Shown piece after piece: positions 25,936 to 34,950 of a stretch of DNA of 64,000 bases. The notes below the pieces were generated by a model. The model was given only the letters and a program-made list of their open reading frames with translations. It was not told where the DNA came from and ran no database searches. Position numbers and translations under genes: made by a program. Each line of letters opens with the position of its first letter. Position 1 is the first letter of the stretch. Source of the DNA: Micromonospora sp. WMMD961 (GTDB taxonomy: Bacteria > Actinomycetota > Actinomycetes > Mycobacteriales > Micromonosporaceae); contig NZ_JARUBJ010000002.1 in assembly GCF_029626145.1 (NCBI RefSeq), positions 5,367,501 through 5,431,500 of the forward strand. Direction: 5' to 3'.

Positions 25936-26880
25936 TCAGTCACGCAGGATCTGGAGCGCACGGTCCAGGTCGTCAGGGTAGTCGCTGACGAACCGGACCT
26001 CGTCCCCCGTTCGGGGGTGCAAAAAGCTCAGTTCGCGGGCGTGCAACCACTGTCGGGCCAGGCCGAGACGGGCCGAGAGGGTGGGGTCGGCGCCATAGGT
26101 GAGATCACCCACGCAGGGGTGCCGCAGCGTGGAGAAGTGCACCCGGATCTGGTGGGTCCGACCGGTCTCCAGCCGGACGTCGACCAGACTCGCCGCCGGG
26201 AACGCCTCGAGGGTGTCGTAGTGGGTGATGCTCGGCTTGCCGCCGGACACCACCGCCCAGCGGTAGTCGTGGGTGGGGTGCCTGTCGATCGGGGCGTCCA
26301 CGGTCCCGCGCAGCGGGTCCAGGTGACCCTGCACCACCGCGTGGTAACCCTTGTCCACCTCGCGGTACTTGAAGGCCCGCTTCAACGCCGTGTACGCCTG
26401 TTCGCTCTTGGCGACCACCATGATCCCGGTGGTCCCCACGTCGAGCCGGTGCACCACGCCCTGACGCTCGGCGGCGCCGCTGGTGGAGATGCGGTGCCCG
26501 ATCGCGGCGAGGGCGCCGATCACCGTCGGGCCGGTCCATCCGGGGCTGGGATGCGCCGCCACTCCCACCGGCTTGTCGACCACCACGATGTCGTCGTCGG
26601 CGTAGACCACCCGCAGCCCGGGCACCGCCTGCGGCACCACGGTGGGAGGTGCGACCGGGGCGGGCAACGTGACGTCCAGCCAGGAGCCGGCCTTGACCTT
26701 GTGCGAGTTCGGCCGTGCGCTGCCGTCGACCAGCGCGTCCCCGGCATCCACCAGGGCCGCGGCGGCGGTGCGGGAGAGCCCGAACAGACGGGACACGGCC
26801 TGGTCCAGTCGCATGCCGTCGAGGCCGTCCGGCACCGGCAGGGAACGGTGATCGCCGCCAGCGGCGAATGCGGAGGTCAT
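25936..26880 (-). CDS. RluA/RluD-family 23S rRNA-type pseudouridine synthase
   Basis: The protein has 314 residues. An N-terminal S4 RNA-binding domain (MRLDQAVSRLFGLSRTAAAALVDAGD) precedes the catalytic domain. The conserved HRLD motif with the catalytic Asp is GVVHRLDVGTTGIMVVAKSEQAY. It converts uridine to pseudouridine in large rRNA or another RNA; the exact site is not readable. The start overlaps the lspA stop by 4 nt, an old and common gene pair in bacteria. Confidence 0.92.
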   Translation of the reverse strand: MTSAFAAGGDHRSLPVPDGLDGMRLDQAVSRLFGLSRTAAAALVDAGDALVDGSARPNSHKVKAGSWLDVTLPAPVAPPTVVPQAVPGLRVVYADDDIVVVDKPVGVAAHPSPGWTGPTVIGALAAIGHRISTSGAAERQGVVHRLDVGTTGIMVVAKSEQAYTALKRAFKYREVDKGYHAVVQGHLDPLRGTVDAPIDRHPTHDYRWAVVSGGKPSITHYDTLEAFPAASLVDVRLETGRTHQIRVHFSTLRHPCVGDLTYGADPTLSARLGLARQWLHARELSFLHPRTGDEVRFVSDYPDDLDRALQILRD

Positions 26881-27491
26881 GCCCGCTCCTGCTGCTCGGC
26901 ACCCTGGGGGGCGTCGGTCTCGGTCGGGTCGCCGTCGCGGCCGGCCCGCCGGCCGTCACGCTGGCGGCCGGTCAGCTCCAACAGCACCGCCAGCAGCACG
27001 CCGCAGACCAGCGAGCTGTCCGCCAGGTTGAACACCGGCCACACCTGGCCGTACGCGTCGAAGAGGCTGATCATGTCGACCACGTGCCCGTGGAAGGGCC
27101 CGGGTGCCCGGAAGATCCGGTCGACGAGGTTGCCCAGCGCGCCACCCAGCACCAGGCCGAGGGAGATCGCCCAGGGCAGTGAGCGCAGTCGCAGTGCCAT
27201 CCAGACGATCCAGCCGACCACACCGATGGTGATCAGCGGGAAGACCCAGGTGTGGTCCGCGCCGATGCTCCAGGCGGCACCGCTGTTGCGGGTCAGACTC
27301 AGGTAGACGAACCCGCCGAGCAGGCGGACCGGCTCCCGGTCGGTCAACGCGGCCAGCGCGAGGTGTTTGGTGACCAGATCGGCCAGCAGGGCCACCAGGG
27401 CGACTCCGGCGAGGATCGCGACGGCCCGAGGTCGGCGTGTGCCGCCACCCGGATCGGTGCGGCCGGGTTCGGCGGACGGTGCTGCGGTCAT
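26877..27491 (-). CDS. lspA: Lipoprotein signal peptidase II LspA
   Basis: The protein has 204 residues and four transmembrane segments. The catalytic aspartates are in GALGNLVDRIFR and FNLADSSLV, and SLTRNSGAAWS is also conserved. It cleaves the signal peptide of diacylated prolipoproteins in the cytoplasmic membrane. The N- and C-terminal cytosolic extensions (about 30 and 40 residues) are longer than usual, which is common in actinobacteria. Confidence 0.95.
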   Translation of the reverse strand: MTAAPSAEPGRTDPGGGTRRPRAVAILAGVALVALLADLVTKHLALAALTDREPVRLLGGFVYLSLTRNSGAAWSIGADHTWVFPLITIGVVGWIVWMALRLRSLPWAISLGLVLGGALGNLVDRIFRAPGPFHGHVVDMISLFDAYGQVWPVFNLADSSLVCGVLLAVLLELTGRQRDGRRAGRDGDPTETDAPQGAEQQERA

Positions 27492-27555
27492 GCGCTCCCC
27501 ATCGACAGTCTCGGCGGTGATCGCTCACCGTCTCATCGCCGCCGGGGAACGGACC

Positions 27556-27975
27556 TCAGCGCCGCTCCTCCAGCTGCTTGCACGTCACACACTGGGTGGC
27601 CGACGGGAATGCGGCGAGGCGCTCGACCGGGATCGGGTTGCCGCACCGCTCGCACCAGCCGTAACCACCCTCGTCGAGGCGCTCCAGAGCGCGCTCCACC
27701 TGCGTGATCCGTTCCAGAATGCTGTTGGCGAGAGAGATCTCCTGCTCCCGCTCGAGCGTCTTGGTGCCCGTGTCGGCCTGGTCGTCCCCGGCCGAGTCGG
27801 TCAGCCGATCGCGCTGCAGCTCGGTGATCTCGCTCAGCGTCTGATCGTACTCGGCGCGGAGCTCGTCCCGCCGCGCCGCCAACGCCGCCCGGATCTTCTC
27901 GGTCTCCGCCGTGCTCCGGGTGGCCTTGGCCACCGGCTTGCGCCTGGCGGTCCTGGTGTCGGCTGGCTTAGCCAT
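27556..27975 (-). CDS. TraR/DksA-family zinc finger protein
   Basis: The protein has 139 residues. A basic N-terminal part leads to a coiled coil (ALAARRDELRAEYDQTLSEITELQRDR). A C4 zinc finger of CERCGNP-x-CVTCK type closes the protein. DksA relatives act through the secondary channel of RNA polymerase. In actinobacteria the role of these short members is not settled. GAGGGAG precedes the ATG. It follows a promoter at 28104 with a structured leader of about 120 nt. Confidence 0.88.
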   Translation of the reverse strand: MAKPADTRTARRKPVAKATRSTAETEKIRAALAARRDELRAEYDQTLSEITELQRDRLTDSAGDDQADTGTKTLEREQEISLANSILERITQVERALERLDEGGYGWCERCGNPIPVERLAAFPSATQCVTCKQLEERR

Positions 27976-28023
27976 GGGTCGCTCCCTCGGCCGGGGAGCC
28001 GCGTGGTTCGCGGCATCCTGGTC

Positions 28024-28049
28024 AGGGGGCGCCGACCAAGGCGTCCCCT
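28024..28049 (-). promoter_or_regulatory. Hairpin in the 5' leader of the DksA-like gene
   Basis: AGGGGGCGCC, a short loop and GGCGTCCCCT form a stem with one mismatch. It lies about 50 nt before the ATG at 27975, inside the transcript predicted from the promoter at 28104-28132. Confidence 0.45.
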
Positions 28050-28103
28050 AATGGACGAAAAGGGGCACACGGCGACGTGGGCCGTGCACTCCGGAGGTTG
28101 GCA

Positions 28104-28132
28104 AGAATACGGAACGTACAGGCGTCCGACAA
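28104..28132 (-). promoter_or_regulatory. Promoter upstream of the DksA-like gene
   Basis: On the minus strand TTGTCG (28132-28127), a 17-bp spacer and TATTCT (28109-28104) form a housekeeping-type promoter. The start would be near 28097, leaving about 120 nt of leader. The 227-bp region to the antiporter gene holds nothing else that I can support. Confidence 0.65.
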
Positions 28133-28202
28133 CGTGCCGTGCCGTCCCACTGCTCAACAGCCCCTAGCCCTGCCAAACTGGGGCAAAGGGAACGCTAGCA
28201 GA

Positions 28203-29702
28203 TCAACCAGGCACCTCATCCCCGTACTCGCCAAACCAACGGGCCAGCCGACCCCGCCGGCTGACCGCCCGCAACCTCCGCTCGGCGGCGTCCCGTACCC
28301 CGGCGGTCGCCACGATCAACAGGCTGTCGCCGGCCCTCAGGCGGGTGTCCGCTGCCGGCACGAAACCCACCCCGTCGCGCAGCACCAGCGTCACCGACGC
28401 GCCCAGCGGAAGCCGCAGCTCGTCGACGTGCACACCGGCCAACCGCGAGCCCGCCGGCACCTCCACCTGGAGCAGGTCCGCGCGCATCCGCTCCAGCGGC
28501 GCGGTCTCCACATGGATCTCGGCTGCCTCGCTCGGGGCGGTCACCCGCAACCAACGGGCGATCGGCCCGAGCGTCCCGGCCTGCACCAGTGTGAAGATCA
28601 CTACCAGCACGAAGACCACGTCGAAGAGACGTTCCGCACCGGGCACCCGCTCGGAGAGCGGAATGGTGGCCAGCACGATCGGCACCGCCCCGCGCAGCCC
28701 CGCCCAGGACAGGAACGCCTGTTCGCGGGGGCCGACCCGGAACGGCAACGCCGCGACGGCCACCGACAACGGCCGGGCCAGCAGCACCAGGGCCAGTCCC
28801 GCGACCACCGCGGGCAGCACCGCCGCGTCCAGCCGGCCCGGTGCGGCCAGCAACCCGAGCAGCACGAACAGCCCGATCTGGGCGAGCCACGCCAGCCCGT
28901 CGGCGAAACCGAGGATCGCCTGCCGGTGCGACAACCGGGCGTTGCCCAGCAGCACCCCGGCCACGTAGACGGCGAGGAACCCCGAGGCGTGCAGCACCGC
29001 CCCGGCGGCGTACGCCAGCACGGTGATCCCCACTGCGGCGATCGGGTAGAGGCCGGCCGAGGGCAGCGCCGCCCGCCGTAGCGCCCAGGCGCCGGCGACA
29101 CCCGCACCCACTCCTACCGCCGCGCCCATGCCCAGCTCGTAGCAGACCAGCCCGACCTCGTACCACCACGGATGCGCCCAGCCCTCATGGGACAGCAGCA
29201 CCACCAGCAGCACCACCGGGGCGTCGTTCATGCCCGACTCGGCCTCCAGCGTGGCCACCAGCCGGGGCGGCAGCCGCAGCCGGCGAAGGGTGGCGAAGAC
29301 GGCCGCCGCGTCGGTGGACGAGAGCACCGCGCCGTAGAGCAGCGCCAACCGCCAGTCCAACCCCAACAGCAGGTGTACGGCGACACCGACCACCAGGATG
29401 CTCACGATCACGCCGACCGTGGAGAGTGCCGAGGCCAGCCCGAGCACCGGTCGTAGCGTGGTCCACCGGGCGGTGAGACCACCCTCCGCGATGATCACGA
29501 TCAGCGCGCAGAAGCCGAGCGCCCGGGTCAGCTCGACGTCGTCGAAGCGGATACCCAGCCCACCCTCGCCGATCGCCACTCCCAGCGCCAGGTAGACGAG
29601 GAGGCTGGGGACGCCGAGTCGGGTGGAGAGCCGCACCGCACCGACGGCGACCAGCAGCACGGCCGCACCGAGCAGCAGCGCGAGTTCCAACCCGGGCGTC
29701 AT
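28203..29702 (-). CDS. Cation/proton antiporter, CPA1 family, with TrkA-C domain (CvrA/NhaP2-like)
   Basis: The protein has 499 residues. About 12 transmembrane segments include the ALLYGAVLSSTDAAAVFATL region and the core ESGMNDAPVVLLVVLL, where the Asp residues carry ions. A C-terminal TrkA-C/RCK domain (VEVPAGSRLAGVHVDELRLP) suggests gating by a ligand. The pattern fits potassium/proton antiporters such as CvrA. It should help pH or potassium balance across the cytoplasmic membrane. Confidence 0.9.
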   Translation of the reverse strand: MTPGLELALLLGAAVLLVAVGAVRLSTRLGVPSLLVYLALGVAIGEGGLGIRFDDVELTRALGFCALIVIIAEGGLTARWTTLRPVLGLASALSTVGVIVSILVVGVAVHLLLGLDWRLALLYGAVLSSTDAAAVFATLRRLRLPPRLVATLEAESGMNDAPVVLLVVLLSHEGWAHPWWYEVGLVCYELGMGAAVGVGAGVAGAWALRRAALPSAGLYPIAAVGITVLAYAAGAVLHASGFLAVYVAGVLLGNARLSHRQAILGFADGLAWLAQIGLFVLLGLLAAPGRLDAAVLPAVVAGLALVLLARPLSVAVAALPFRVGPREQAFLSWAGLRGAVPIVLATIPLSERVPGAERLFDVVFVLVVIFTLVQAGTLGPIARWLRVTAPSEAAEIHVETAPLERMRADLLQVEVPAGSRLAGVHVDELRLPLGASVTLVLRDGVGFVPAADTRLRAGDSLLIVATAGVRDAAERRLRAVSRRGRLARWFGEYGDEVPG

Positions 29703-29747
29703 GGTTGCTCCAAACCGGGCGTCACGGCTGCCTGGCCTGGGCGTTCC

Positions 29748-30053
29748 TCACTCGGCGGATCCGTCGCGCAGTCGGCGCAGCAGCCCGGACAGCTCCGGCG
29801 CGGGTCGGTCGATGAGGAAGAGCTTGTCCCGGCTCGCCGCGCCGGCTCGCAGGGACACCGCGGCAGGCCGGAGGCCCAGGGCGGCGGCCAACGCCCGTCG
29901 GGCCGCCTCGGTCGCCCGCCCGTCGACGGCAGGGTCGTGCACCGCGATCACCAGGGCGGGCCCGTGTGGACCGTCGAAGCGCCCGCCCACCCGGTCCCGG
30001 GAGGCGCCGGGCTTCACCCGTACCGCCACGGTGAGCGTCTCCTGCGCGGGCAC
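29748..30053 (-). CDS. DUF167/YggU-family small protein
   Basis: The protein has 101 residues. AVRVKPGASRDRVGG and the C-terminal GAASRDKLFLIDR match the YggU/DUF167 family, whose structure is known but whose function is not. GTG at 30053 was chosen because it begins 10 nt after the upstream stop and gives the family length. It lies downstream of the divIVA region genes, as DUF167 genes often do near yggT. Confidence 0.8.
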   Translation of the reverse strand: MPAQETLTVAVRVKPGASRDRVGGRFDGPHGPALVIAVHDPAVDGRATEAARRALAAALGLRPAAVSLRAGAASRDKLFLIDRPAPELSGLLRRLRDGSAE

Positions 30054-30063
30054 CGGCGCGGCT

Positions 30064-30825
30064 TCAGATCGGCCGGGCGTCGGCGAGCAGGGCGGTGGCT
30101 GGCGCGCAGTGCGCGCAGGGAGTGAAACCGAGCTCGACGGCCTCGGCGACCGGCAGCTCCTCGGGCACCCGGCCAACGAGGTGCGGACAACTGGCGAGGT
30201 GGTAGCGGGGATGGCCGTCGACCACCTGGACGGCATCGGGAAGGCGTGCCACCCGGGCCGCCTCGGCGGGGGTGACCGACTGCTCGGCCGGCTCGTCGGA
30301 CACCGCCGCGTCGGCGCGGGAAGCGTCGTCGGTCGACGCCGCCAACGGCGACGCCGGGCTGACGGGCCGGGCGGGAGCGGACGCGCCGGCGGCCGGCGTC
30401 ACGACCGGCGCCGCGTCGTCGAACGGTCCGGCACTGTCGAACGTCGGCACGGTCTCGGCCCGGGGGCCGAACGGCGACTCACGGTCGACCGGCGGCTCGG
30501 GTGGTTGCCGCCACCCGGTGCCGCTGGTACCGACCGTCGTGGGCACGTGCTGGACCGGCACCTCCGGCTCGGCCAGCGGCGGCCCGTACGCGGAATCCGT
30601 GGCCTGGCTGGCCATGCGGGGTGCGTCGGGGTGTCGCCGGCTGGTCCGACCGGGATCTGCCGTAGCGCGGTTGGCGGCTGCCTGGCGGGCGCCCACCACC
30701 AACGCCACGGCGGCCAGCAGACTGGCCGCGATAGAGATGATCAACAGGAGGCTGGATCCACCGGCCAGGCCGAGCACCAGGAGAACCACCGCGACGAGGA
30801 TGAGCAGGAGACTTGCGACTATCAC
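30064..30825 (-). CDS. Membrane protein with C-terminal Cys/His metal-binding motif
   Basis: The protein has 253 residues. Two hydrophobic helices lie at the N terminus (about 2-22 and 25-45). A long low-complexity Pro/Ala/Ser linker follows. A compact domain ends the protein, with HPRYHLASCPHLVG and GFTPCAHCAP. The YH-x4-C and PCxxC pattern resembles short Ada-like zinc motifs seen at the ends of secreted or membrane proteins. The function is unknown. The GTG start at 30825 follows GGGGGTGAG. It sits between divIVA and the DUF167 gene. Confidence 0.65.
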   Translation of the reverse strand: MIVASLLLILVAVVLLVLGLAGGSSLLLIISIAASLLAAVALVVGARQAAANRATADPGRTSRRHPDAPRMASQATDSAYGPPLAEPEVPVQHVPTTVGTSGTGWRQPPEPPVDRESPFGPRAETVPTFDSAGPFDDAAPVVTPAAGASAPARPVSPASPLAASTDDASRADAAVSDEPAEQSVTPAEAARVARLPDAVQVVDGHPRYHLASCPHLVGRVPEELPVAEAVELGFTPCAHCAPATALLADARPI

Positions 30826-30905
30826 GGCTCACCCCCGCCGCGTCGTACCGCCCAGGCTGGGCCGGCGACCGTCACCATTGTCGGAGAGCGATCGCCGGCC
30901 GGTGC

Positions 30906-31712
30906 TCAGCGTCCGGCTTCGAGGGCGCCGGAGCGCCCGCCGCCGCCGTAAGAACCGGCGAGGCCCGCAGCGGCCAGCCCGTTGCCGCCGGCGACCCGGC
31001 CCGCCTCGGAGCGGGTCATCTCGGCCTCGAGGCCCTGGCCGCGACCGTCGAGGTCCCGCAGCTGGCTCTCCAGGTACGCCTTGAGCCGGGTGCGGTACTC
31101 ACGCTCGAACTGCTTGAGCTCCTCGATGTGCTTCTGCAGGGCCGTGCGCTTCGCGTCCAGGCCGCCCATGGCCTCCTGGTGCCGCTGACGGGCGTCCCGC
31201 TCGAGTGCGTCAGCCTTCGCGCGCGCCTCCCGGGTCACCTCCTCGGCCTTGCTACGAGCCTCGGACAGCAGGCTGTCGGCCTCGCGGCGAGCGTCGGACA
31301 CGTGGTCGTCGGCGGTGCGCTGAGCCATCATCAGCACGCGCAGGGCCTGCTGCTCGCCGTCACCGGTGACCCCCGCGGGGCCGCCGGTCGTGCGGACCTG
31401 CTCCAGCTCGGCCTGCATCGCGCGGGCAGCCTGCTCGGCCGCCGACTTGTCGCGCTGCACCCGGTCCAGTTGGGCCTTGACGTCGTTGAGCTCCGCCGCC
31501 AGTCGGGCGTCGCCGCCGGGGCCTGCGGGGGCGCCGCCACGGCCGCCGCGCTCCACCTGGGCGCGCAGCTCGTTGTTCTCCTCGATGAGACGGGCGAGCT
31601 CGCGCTCGACCTCGTCAAGGAAGGCGTCGACCTCCTCCTCGTCATACCCCCGCTTGCCGATCGGCGGCTTTTTGAAGGCGACGTTGTGGACGTCGGCCGG
31701 GGTCAGCGGCAT
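30906..31712 (-). CDS. divIVA: DivIVA/Wag31 polar growth protein
   Basis: The protein has 268 residues. The N-terminal DivIVA lipid-binding domain reads MPLTPADVHNVAFKKPPIGK, then RGYDEEEVDAFLDEVERELARLIEENNELR. Long coiled coils follow (about 85-225) and a Gly-rich tail. In actinomycetes it marks the cell poles and directs apical wall synthesis. ATG at 31712 follows GAGGAG. It is the last dcw-linked gene on this strand, after sepF and yggT. Confidence 0.94.
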   Translation of the reverse strand: MPLTPADVHNVAFKKPPIGKRGYDEEEVDAFLDEVERELARLIEENNELRAQVERGGRGGAPAGPGGDARLAAELNDVKAQLDRVQRDKSAAEQAARAMQAELEQVRTTGGPAGVTGDGEQQALRVLMMAQRTADDHVSDARREADSLLSEARSKAEEVTREARAKADALERDARQRHQEAMGGLDAKRTALQKHIEELKQFEREYRTRLKAYLESQLRDLDGRGQGLEAEMTRSEAGRVAGGNGLAAAGLAGSYGGGGRSGALEAGR

Positions 31713-31756
31713 CGAAACTCCTCGGGTCAGTTGCGGCCGCGAAAGCGCGTCGGTCA

Positions 31757-32062
31757 TCAGGCAGATGCCCTGATCGACGGCCCTAACACGAACTCCATCA
31801 GCACGAACAGGATAACCAGGAGCACAAGGGAGGCCAGGTCGATGCTCACGGTACCAATTCGCAGCGGAGGGATCACACGCCTCAACGCGTTGAGAGGGGG
31901 ATCAGTGACGCTCCACACGGATTCCAATCCTGCCGATGCGCCGCGGCCCGGTTGCCAGCGCCGGCCGTACTGCAGGACGGCGCTCAACACGAACCGGGCC
32001 AAGAGAAGGAGCAGGAAGACATAAAGGATCAGGTACAGCACTTGCAGTAAGATCGACAACAC
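31757..32062 (-). CDS. YggT family membrane protein
   Basis: The protein has 101 residues. Two hydrophobic segments flank the conserved VTDPPLNALRRVIPPLRIGTVSIDLASL, the YggT signature. The family is linked to cell division and osmotic tolerance, and its mechanism is not known. The position between sepF and divIVA is conserved in Gram-positive bacteria (ylmG). Confidence 0.9.
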   Translation of the reverse strand: MLSILLQVLYLILYVFLLLLLARFVLSAVLQYGRRWQPGRGASAGLESVWSVTDPPLNALRRVIPPLRIGTVSIDLASLVLLVILFVLMEFVLGPSIRASA

Positions 32063-32092
32063 GGTCAGCGACGTCCCTCGGGTCGGGCGGGG

Positions 32093-32785
32093 TCAACTCA
32101 GGCTGAAAAAACCGCCCTCAGCGATCTTGGCCTTGTCCTCAGCGGTGACCTGGACATTGGCCGGTGAGAGCAGGAACACCCGATTGGTCACGCGCTCGAT
32201 CGTACCGCGCAGGCCGAACGCCAGCCCGGCGGCGAAGTCCACCAGACGGCGGGCATCGGCCTCATCCATCTCGGTGAGATTGATGATCACCGGAACACCG
32301 TCACGGAAGTGCTCACCGATCGTGCGCGCCTCGCGGTAGGTGGTCGGATGCAGCGTCGTGATCTGGTAACGCTGCTCCTCCTCGGGCAACGCCCGCTCAC
32401 GGGCCGTGACCTGCGGCGCGAGCGCCAGGTTGTCACGCGTGTGGTAGGTCAGCGCGCCGGAGGTCTCACCAGCCGACGACCGGGTGATCGACCGGACGCT
32501 GGACCGCTCGATCCGCTCCGGACGCTCAGCGTCGCCACGCTCGGACTCGCTCAACCGCCCACTCGTGCGCTCGGAGAGCCGCCCTCGCTCACCGGCCCGT
32601 GACCGGGGAACAGGTGGCTCCTCGGTGTCGTCCTCGTCCTCGTCGGCGAACTCCTCGGCGTACCGGCTCTGCCGGTACCGCGACTCGCGGTAGCCACCCT
32701 TGTCGTAGCCACCGTCGTCGTAGGCCCGCTCGTCGTCTTCTTCGACCAGACCGAGCCAGACCCCCGCCTTGCGCAGTGCACCCAT
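32093..32785 (-). CDS. sepF: Cell division protein SepF
   Basis: The protein has 230 residues. It starts with the membrane-targeting helix MGALRKAGVWLGLVEEDDE, followed by an acidic/Arg/Tyr-rich linker. The C-terminal SepF domain has ITTLHPTTYREARTIGEHF and VIINLTEMDEADARRLVDFAAGLAFGL. It tethers FtsZ to the membrane, and in actinobacteria it replaces FtsA and ZipA. The start was chosen from the conserved N terminus. About 190 nt upstream carry no clear gene. Confidence 0.95.
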   Translation of the reverse strand: MGALRKAGVWLGLVEEDDERAYDDGGYDKGGYRESRYRQSRYAEEFADEDEDDTEEPPVPRSRAGERGRLSERTSGRLSESERGDAERPERIERSSVRSITRSSAGETSGALTYHTRDNLALAPQVTARERALPEEEQRYQITTLHPTTYREARTIGEHFRDGVPVIINLTEMDEADARRLVDFAAGLAFGLRGTIERVTNRVFLLSPANVQVTAEDKAKIAEGGFFSLS

Positions 32786-32975
32786 CCCGCGCCCTTCCGT
32801 CCGCCGTGCGGCACGCGCCCCCGTGCCATGTCGCCCGTCGCGAGTGGACAACCATGCCCATCGGACCGAGACGGCAATCCCCCGGCGCGCGATTCGCGTC
32901 GCGCGCCAAGACCCCCGACCAGGAGACGCCGTCCCTGAAACAACACTGATGTAATTTGCATGTCTCGCGGTCAGG

Positions 32976-33719
32976 CTACCGCAGCGTGGAACGCATTCCG
33001 AGCAACGCGCTACCGACTCGGACAAGTGTCGCGCCATATCGGATCGCGATGTCGAAATCTCCGCTCATTCCCGCCGACAGCTCGGTCGCTCCCGGATGGA
33101 CCCCCCGAAACACGTCGGTGACCTCGGCGAGACGGGCGAAGGCCCGCTCCGGTTCCCAACCCAGCGGAGCGACCGCCATCAGACCGACCAGACGCAGCCC
33201 GGGCGCGTCGGCCACCGCCTCGGCCACCGGTTCCAGCCCGGCACCCGGATCGGCCGACCCGGGCAGCGCCCCGCCCCGGGCCGCGTCGCCGTCGATGCTC
33301 ACCTGGACCAGGACGTCGAGCGGCAACTCCCGGTCGGCCGCCGCGGTGGCCAGCGCCCGGGCCAGCCGGACACTGTCGACGGACTGCACCACGTCGGCGT
33401 AGCGGACCACCGAGCGGGCCTTGTTGCGCTGCAACTGGCCGATGAAGTGCCAACGGGGACGCACCCCGGCCGCCGCCACCTCGGCGGCCTTACCGGCCGC
33501 CTCCTGGTCGCGGTTCTCCCCCATGTCGGTCACCCCGAGCCCGGCCAGCGCCAACACGTCGCTGGCCGGGTAGGTCTTCGTCACCGCGATCATCGTGACC
33601 TCGGCCCGGTCCCGGCCGGCCTGCGCGCAGGCGTCGGCGATCCGGGACCGCACCCGAGTCAGGCCGGCGGCGATCTCGGCGTGCCGTTCCGGCCGCGCCG
33701 TGGCTGAACTGTCGGTCAT
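32976..33719 (-). CDS. YggS/PLPBP-family PLP homeostasis protein
   Basis: The protein has 247 residues and is a TIM-barrel PLP-binding protein. The PLP lysine lies in MIAVTKTYPASDVLALAGLG. The conserved HFIGQLQRNKARSVVRYADVVQSVDS follows. It is thought to buffer free PLP and influence amino acid pools. The gene follows ftsZ by 9 nt. The yfiH/pgeF gene that normally sits between them is absent. Confidence 0.92.
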   Translation of the reverse strand: MTDSSATARPERHAEIAAGLTRVRSRIADACAQAGRDRAEVTMIAVTKTYPASDVLALAGLGVTDMGENRDQEAAGKAAEVAAAGVRPRWHFIGQLQRNKARSVVRYADVVQSVDSVRLARALATAAADRELPLDVLVQVSIDGDAARGGALPGSADPGAGLEPVAEAVADAPGLRLVGLMAVAPLGWEPERAFARLAEVTDVFRGVHPGATELSAGMSGDFDIAIRYGATLVRVGSALLGMRSTLR

Positions 33720-33728
33720 CGGCGGCGT

Positions 33729-34844
33729 TCAGGACCCGTTCTTGAGGAAGTCGGGAACGTCCACGTCGTCGAAGAGCACTCGGCGCGGCGACTGGGCCGG
33801 AGCCGGATTGGTCGCCGGCGCCGGCACCGGAGTGCTCTGCGGCGCCGGCTGGTTGGTGTTGGTCTTGCGGGTCGGCTCGGCCGCCTTGTACGCGGGCGTG
33901 CCGCCGTCGAAGCCCGCCGCGATGACCGTCACCCGCACCTCGTCACCGAGCGCGTCGTCGATGACCGCACCGAAGATGATGTTGGCGTCCGGGTGGGCCG
34001 CGTCGGTGACCAACTGGGCGGCGTCGTTGATCTCGAACAGGCCGAGGTCGGAGCCACCGGCGATGGAGAGCAGAACGCCGCGCGCGCCGTCCATGCTCTG
34101 CTCCAGCAGAGGGCTGGAGATGGCCGCCTCGGCCGCCTCGACGGCGCGATTCTCACCGCGGGCGCTGCCGATGCCCATCAACGCGCTGCCGGCGCCGCTC
34201 ATCACGCTCTTGACGTCGGCGAAGTCCAGGTTGATCAGACCCGGGGTGGTGATCAGGTCGGTGATGCCCTGCACACCGGAGAGCAGCACCTGGTCGGCGG
34301 TGCGGAACGCATCCATCATGCTGATGTTGCGGTCGCCCAGCGCCAGCAGCCGGTCGTTCGGGATCACGATCAGCGTGTCGCACTGGTTGCGGAGTTCGTC
34401 TATCCCCGACTCGGCCTGCACCTGACGCCGCTTACCCTCGAAGGAGAACGGGCGGGTCACCACACCGATGGTCAGCGCGCCGAGCTTGCGGGCGATGTTC
34501 GCCACCACGGGCGCACCGCCGGTGCCGGTGCCGCCACCCTCGCCGCAGGTCACGAAGACCATGTCGGCGCCCTTGAGCACCTCCTCGATCTCGTCGCGGT
34601 GGTCCTCGGCGGCGTTCTTGCCGACGTCCGGGTTGGCCCCGGCCCCCAGGCCACGGGTCAACTCCCGGCCGACGTCGAGCTTCACGTCGGCGTCGCTCAT
34701 CAGCAGCGCCTGCGCATCGGTGTTGATCGCGATGAACTCGACGCCCTTGAGCCCAACCTCGATCATCCGGTTGACGGCGTTGACGCCGCCGCCCCCGATG
34801 CCGACGACCTTGATGACCGCCAGGTAGTTGTGCGGAGGTGTCAT
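33729..34844 (-). CDS. ftsZ: Cell division GTPase FtsZ
   Basis: The protein has 371 residues. Nucleotide-binding motifs are GIGGGGVNAVNRMI and the tubulin signature GGGTGTGGAPVVA. The T7 loop contains NLDFADVKSVM. The variable Pro/Ala linker ends in the C-terminal binding peptide VDVPDFLKNGS, which SepF and others recognise. It forms the Z ring. It has its own promoter at 34951 and a hairpin that separates it from ftsQ. Confidence 0.98.
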   Translation of the reverse strand: MTPPHNYLAVIKVVGIGGGGVNAVNRMIEVGLKGVEFIAINTDAQALLMSDADVKLDVGRELTRGLGAGANPDVGKNAAEDHRDEIEEVLKGADMVFVTCGEGGGTGTGGAPVVANIARKLGALTIGVVTRPFSFEGKRRQVQAESGIDELRNQCDTLIVIPNDRLLALGDRNISMMDAFRTADQVLLSGVQGITDLITTPGLINLDFADVKSVMSGAGSALMGIGSARGENRAVEAAEAAISSPLLEQSMDGARGVLLSIAGGSDLGLFEINDAAQLVTDAAHPDANIIFGAVIDDALGDEVRVTVIAAGFDGGTPAYKAAEPTRKTNTNQPAPQSTPVPAPATNPAPAQSPRRVLFDDVDVPDFLKNGS

Positions 34845-34950
34845 CTCCGGTCCTTTCCTTCGAGATTGGCTTCGGCCGACCGGGTACGGCGTGGCCAGAC
34901 CAGCGGCCGACGACAGCTGTCACCAGCGAGGATCAGGGGTGAACCCTCAC

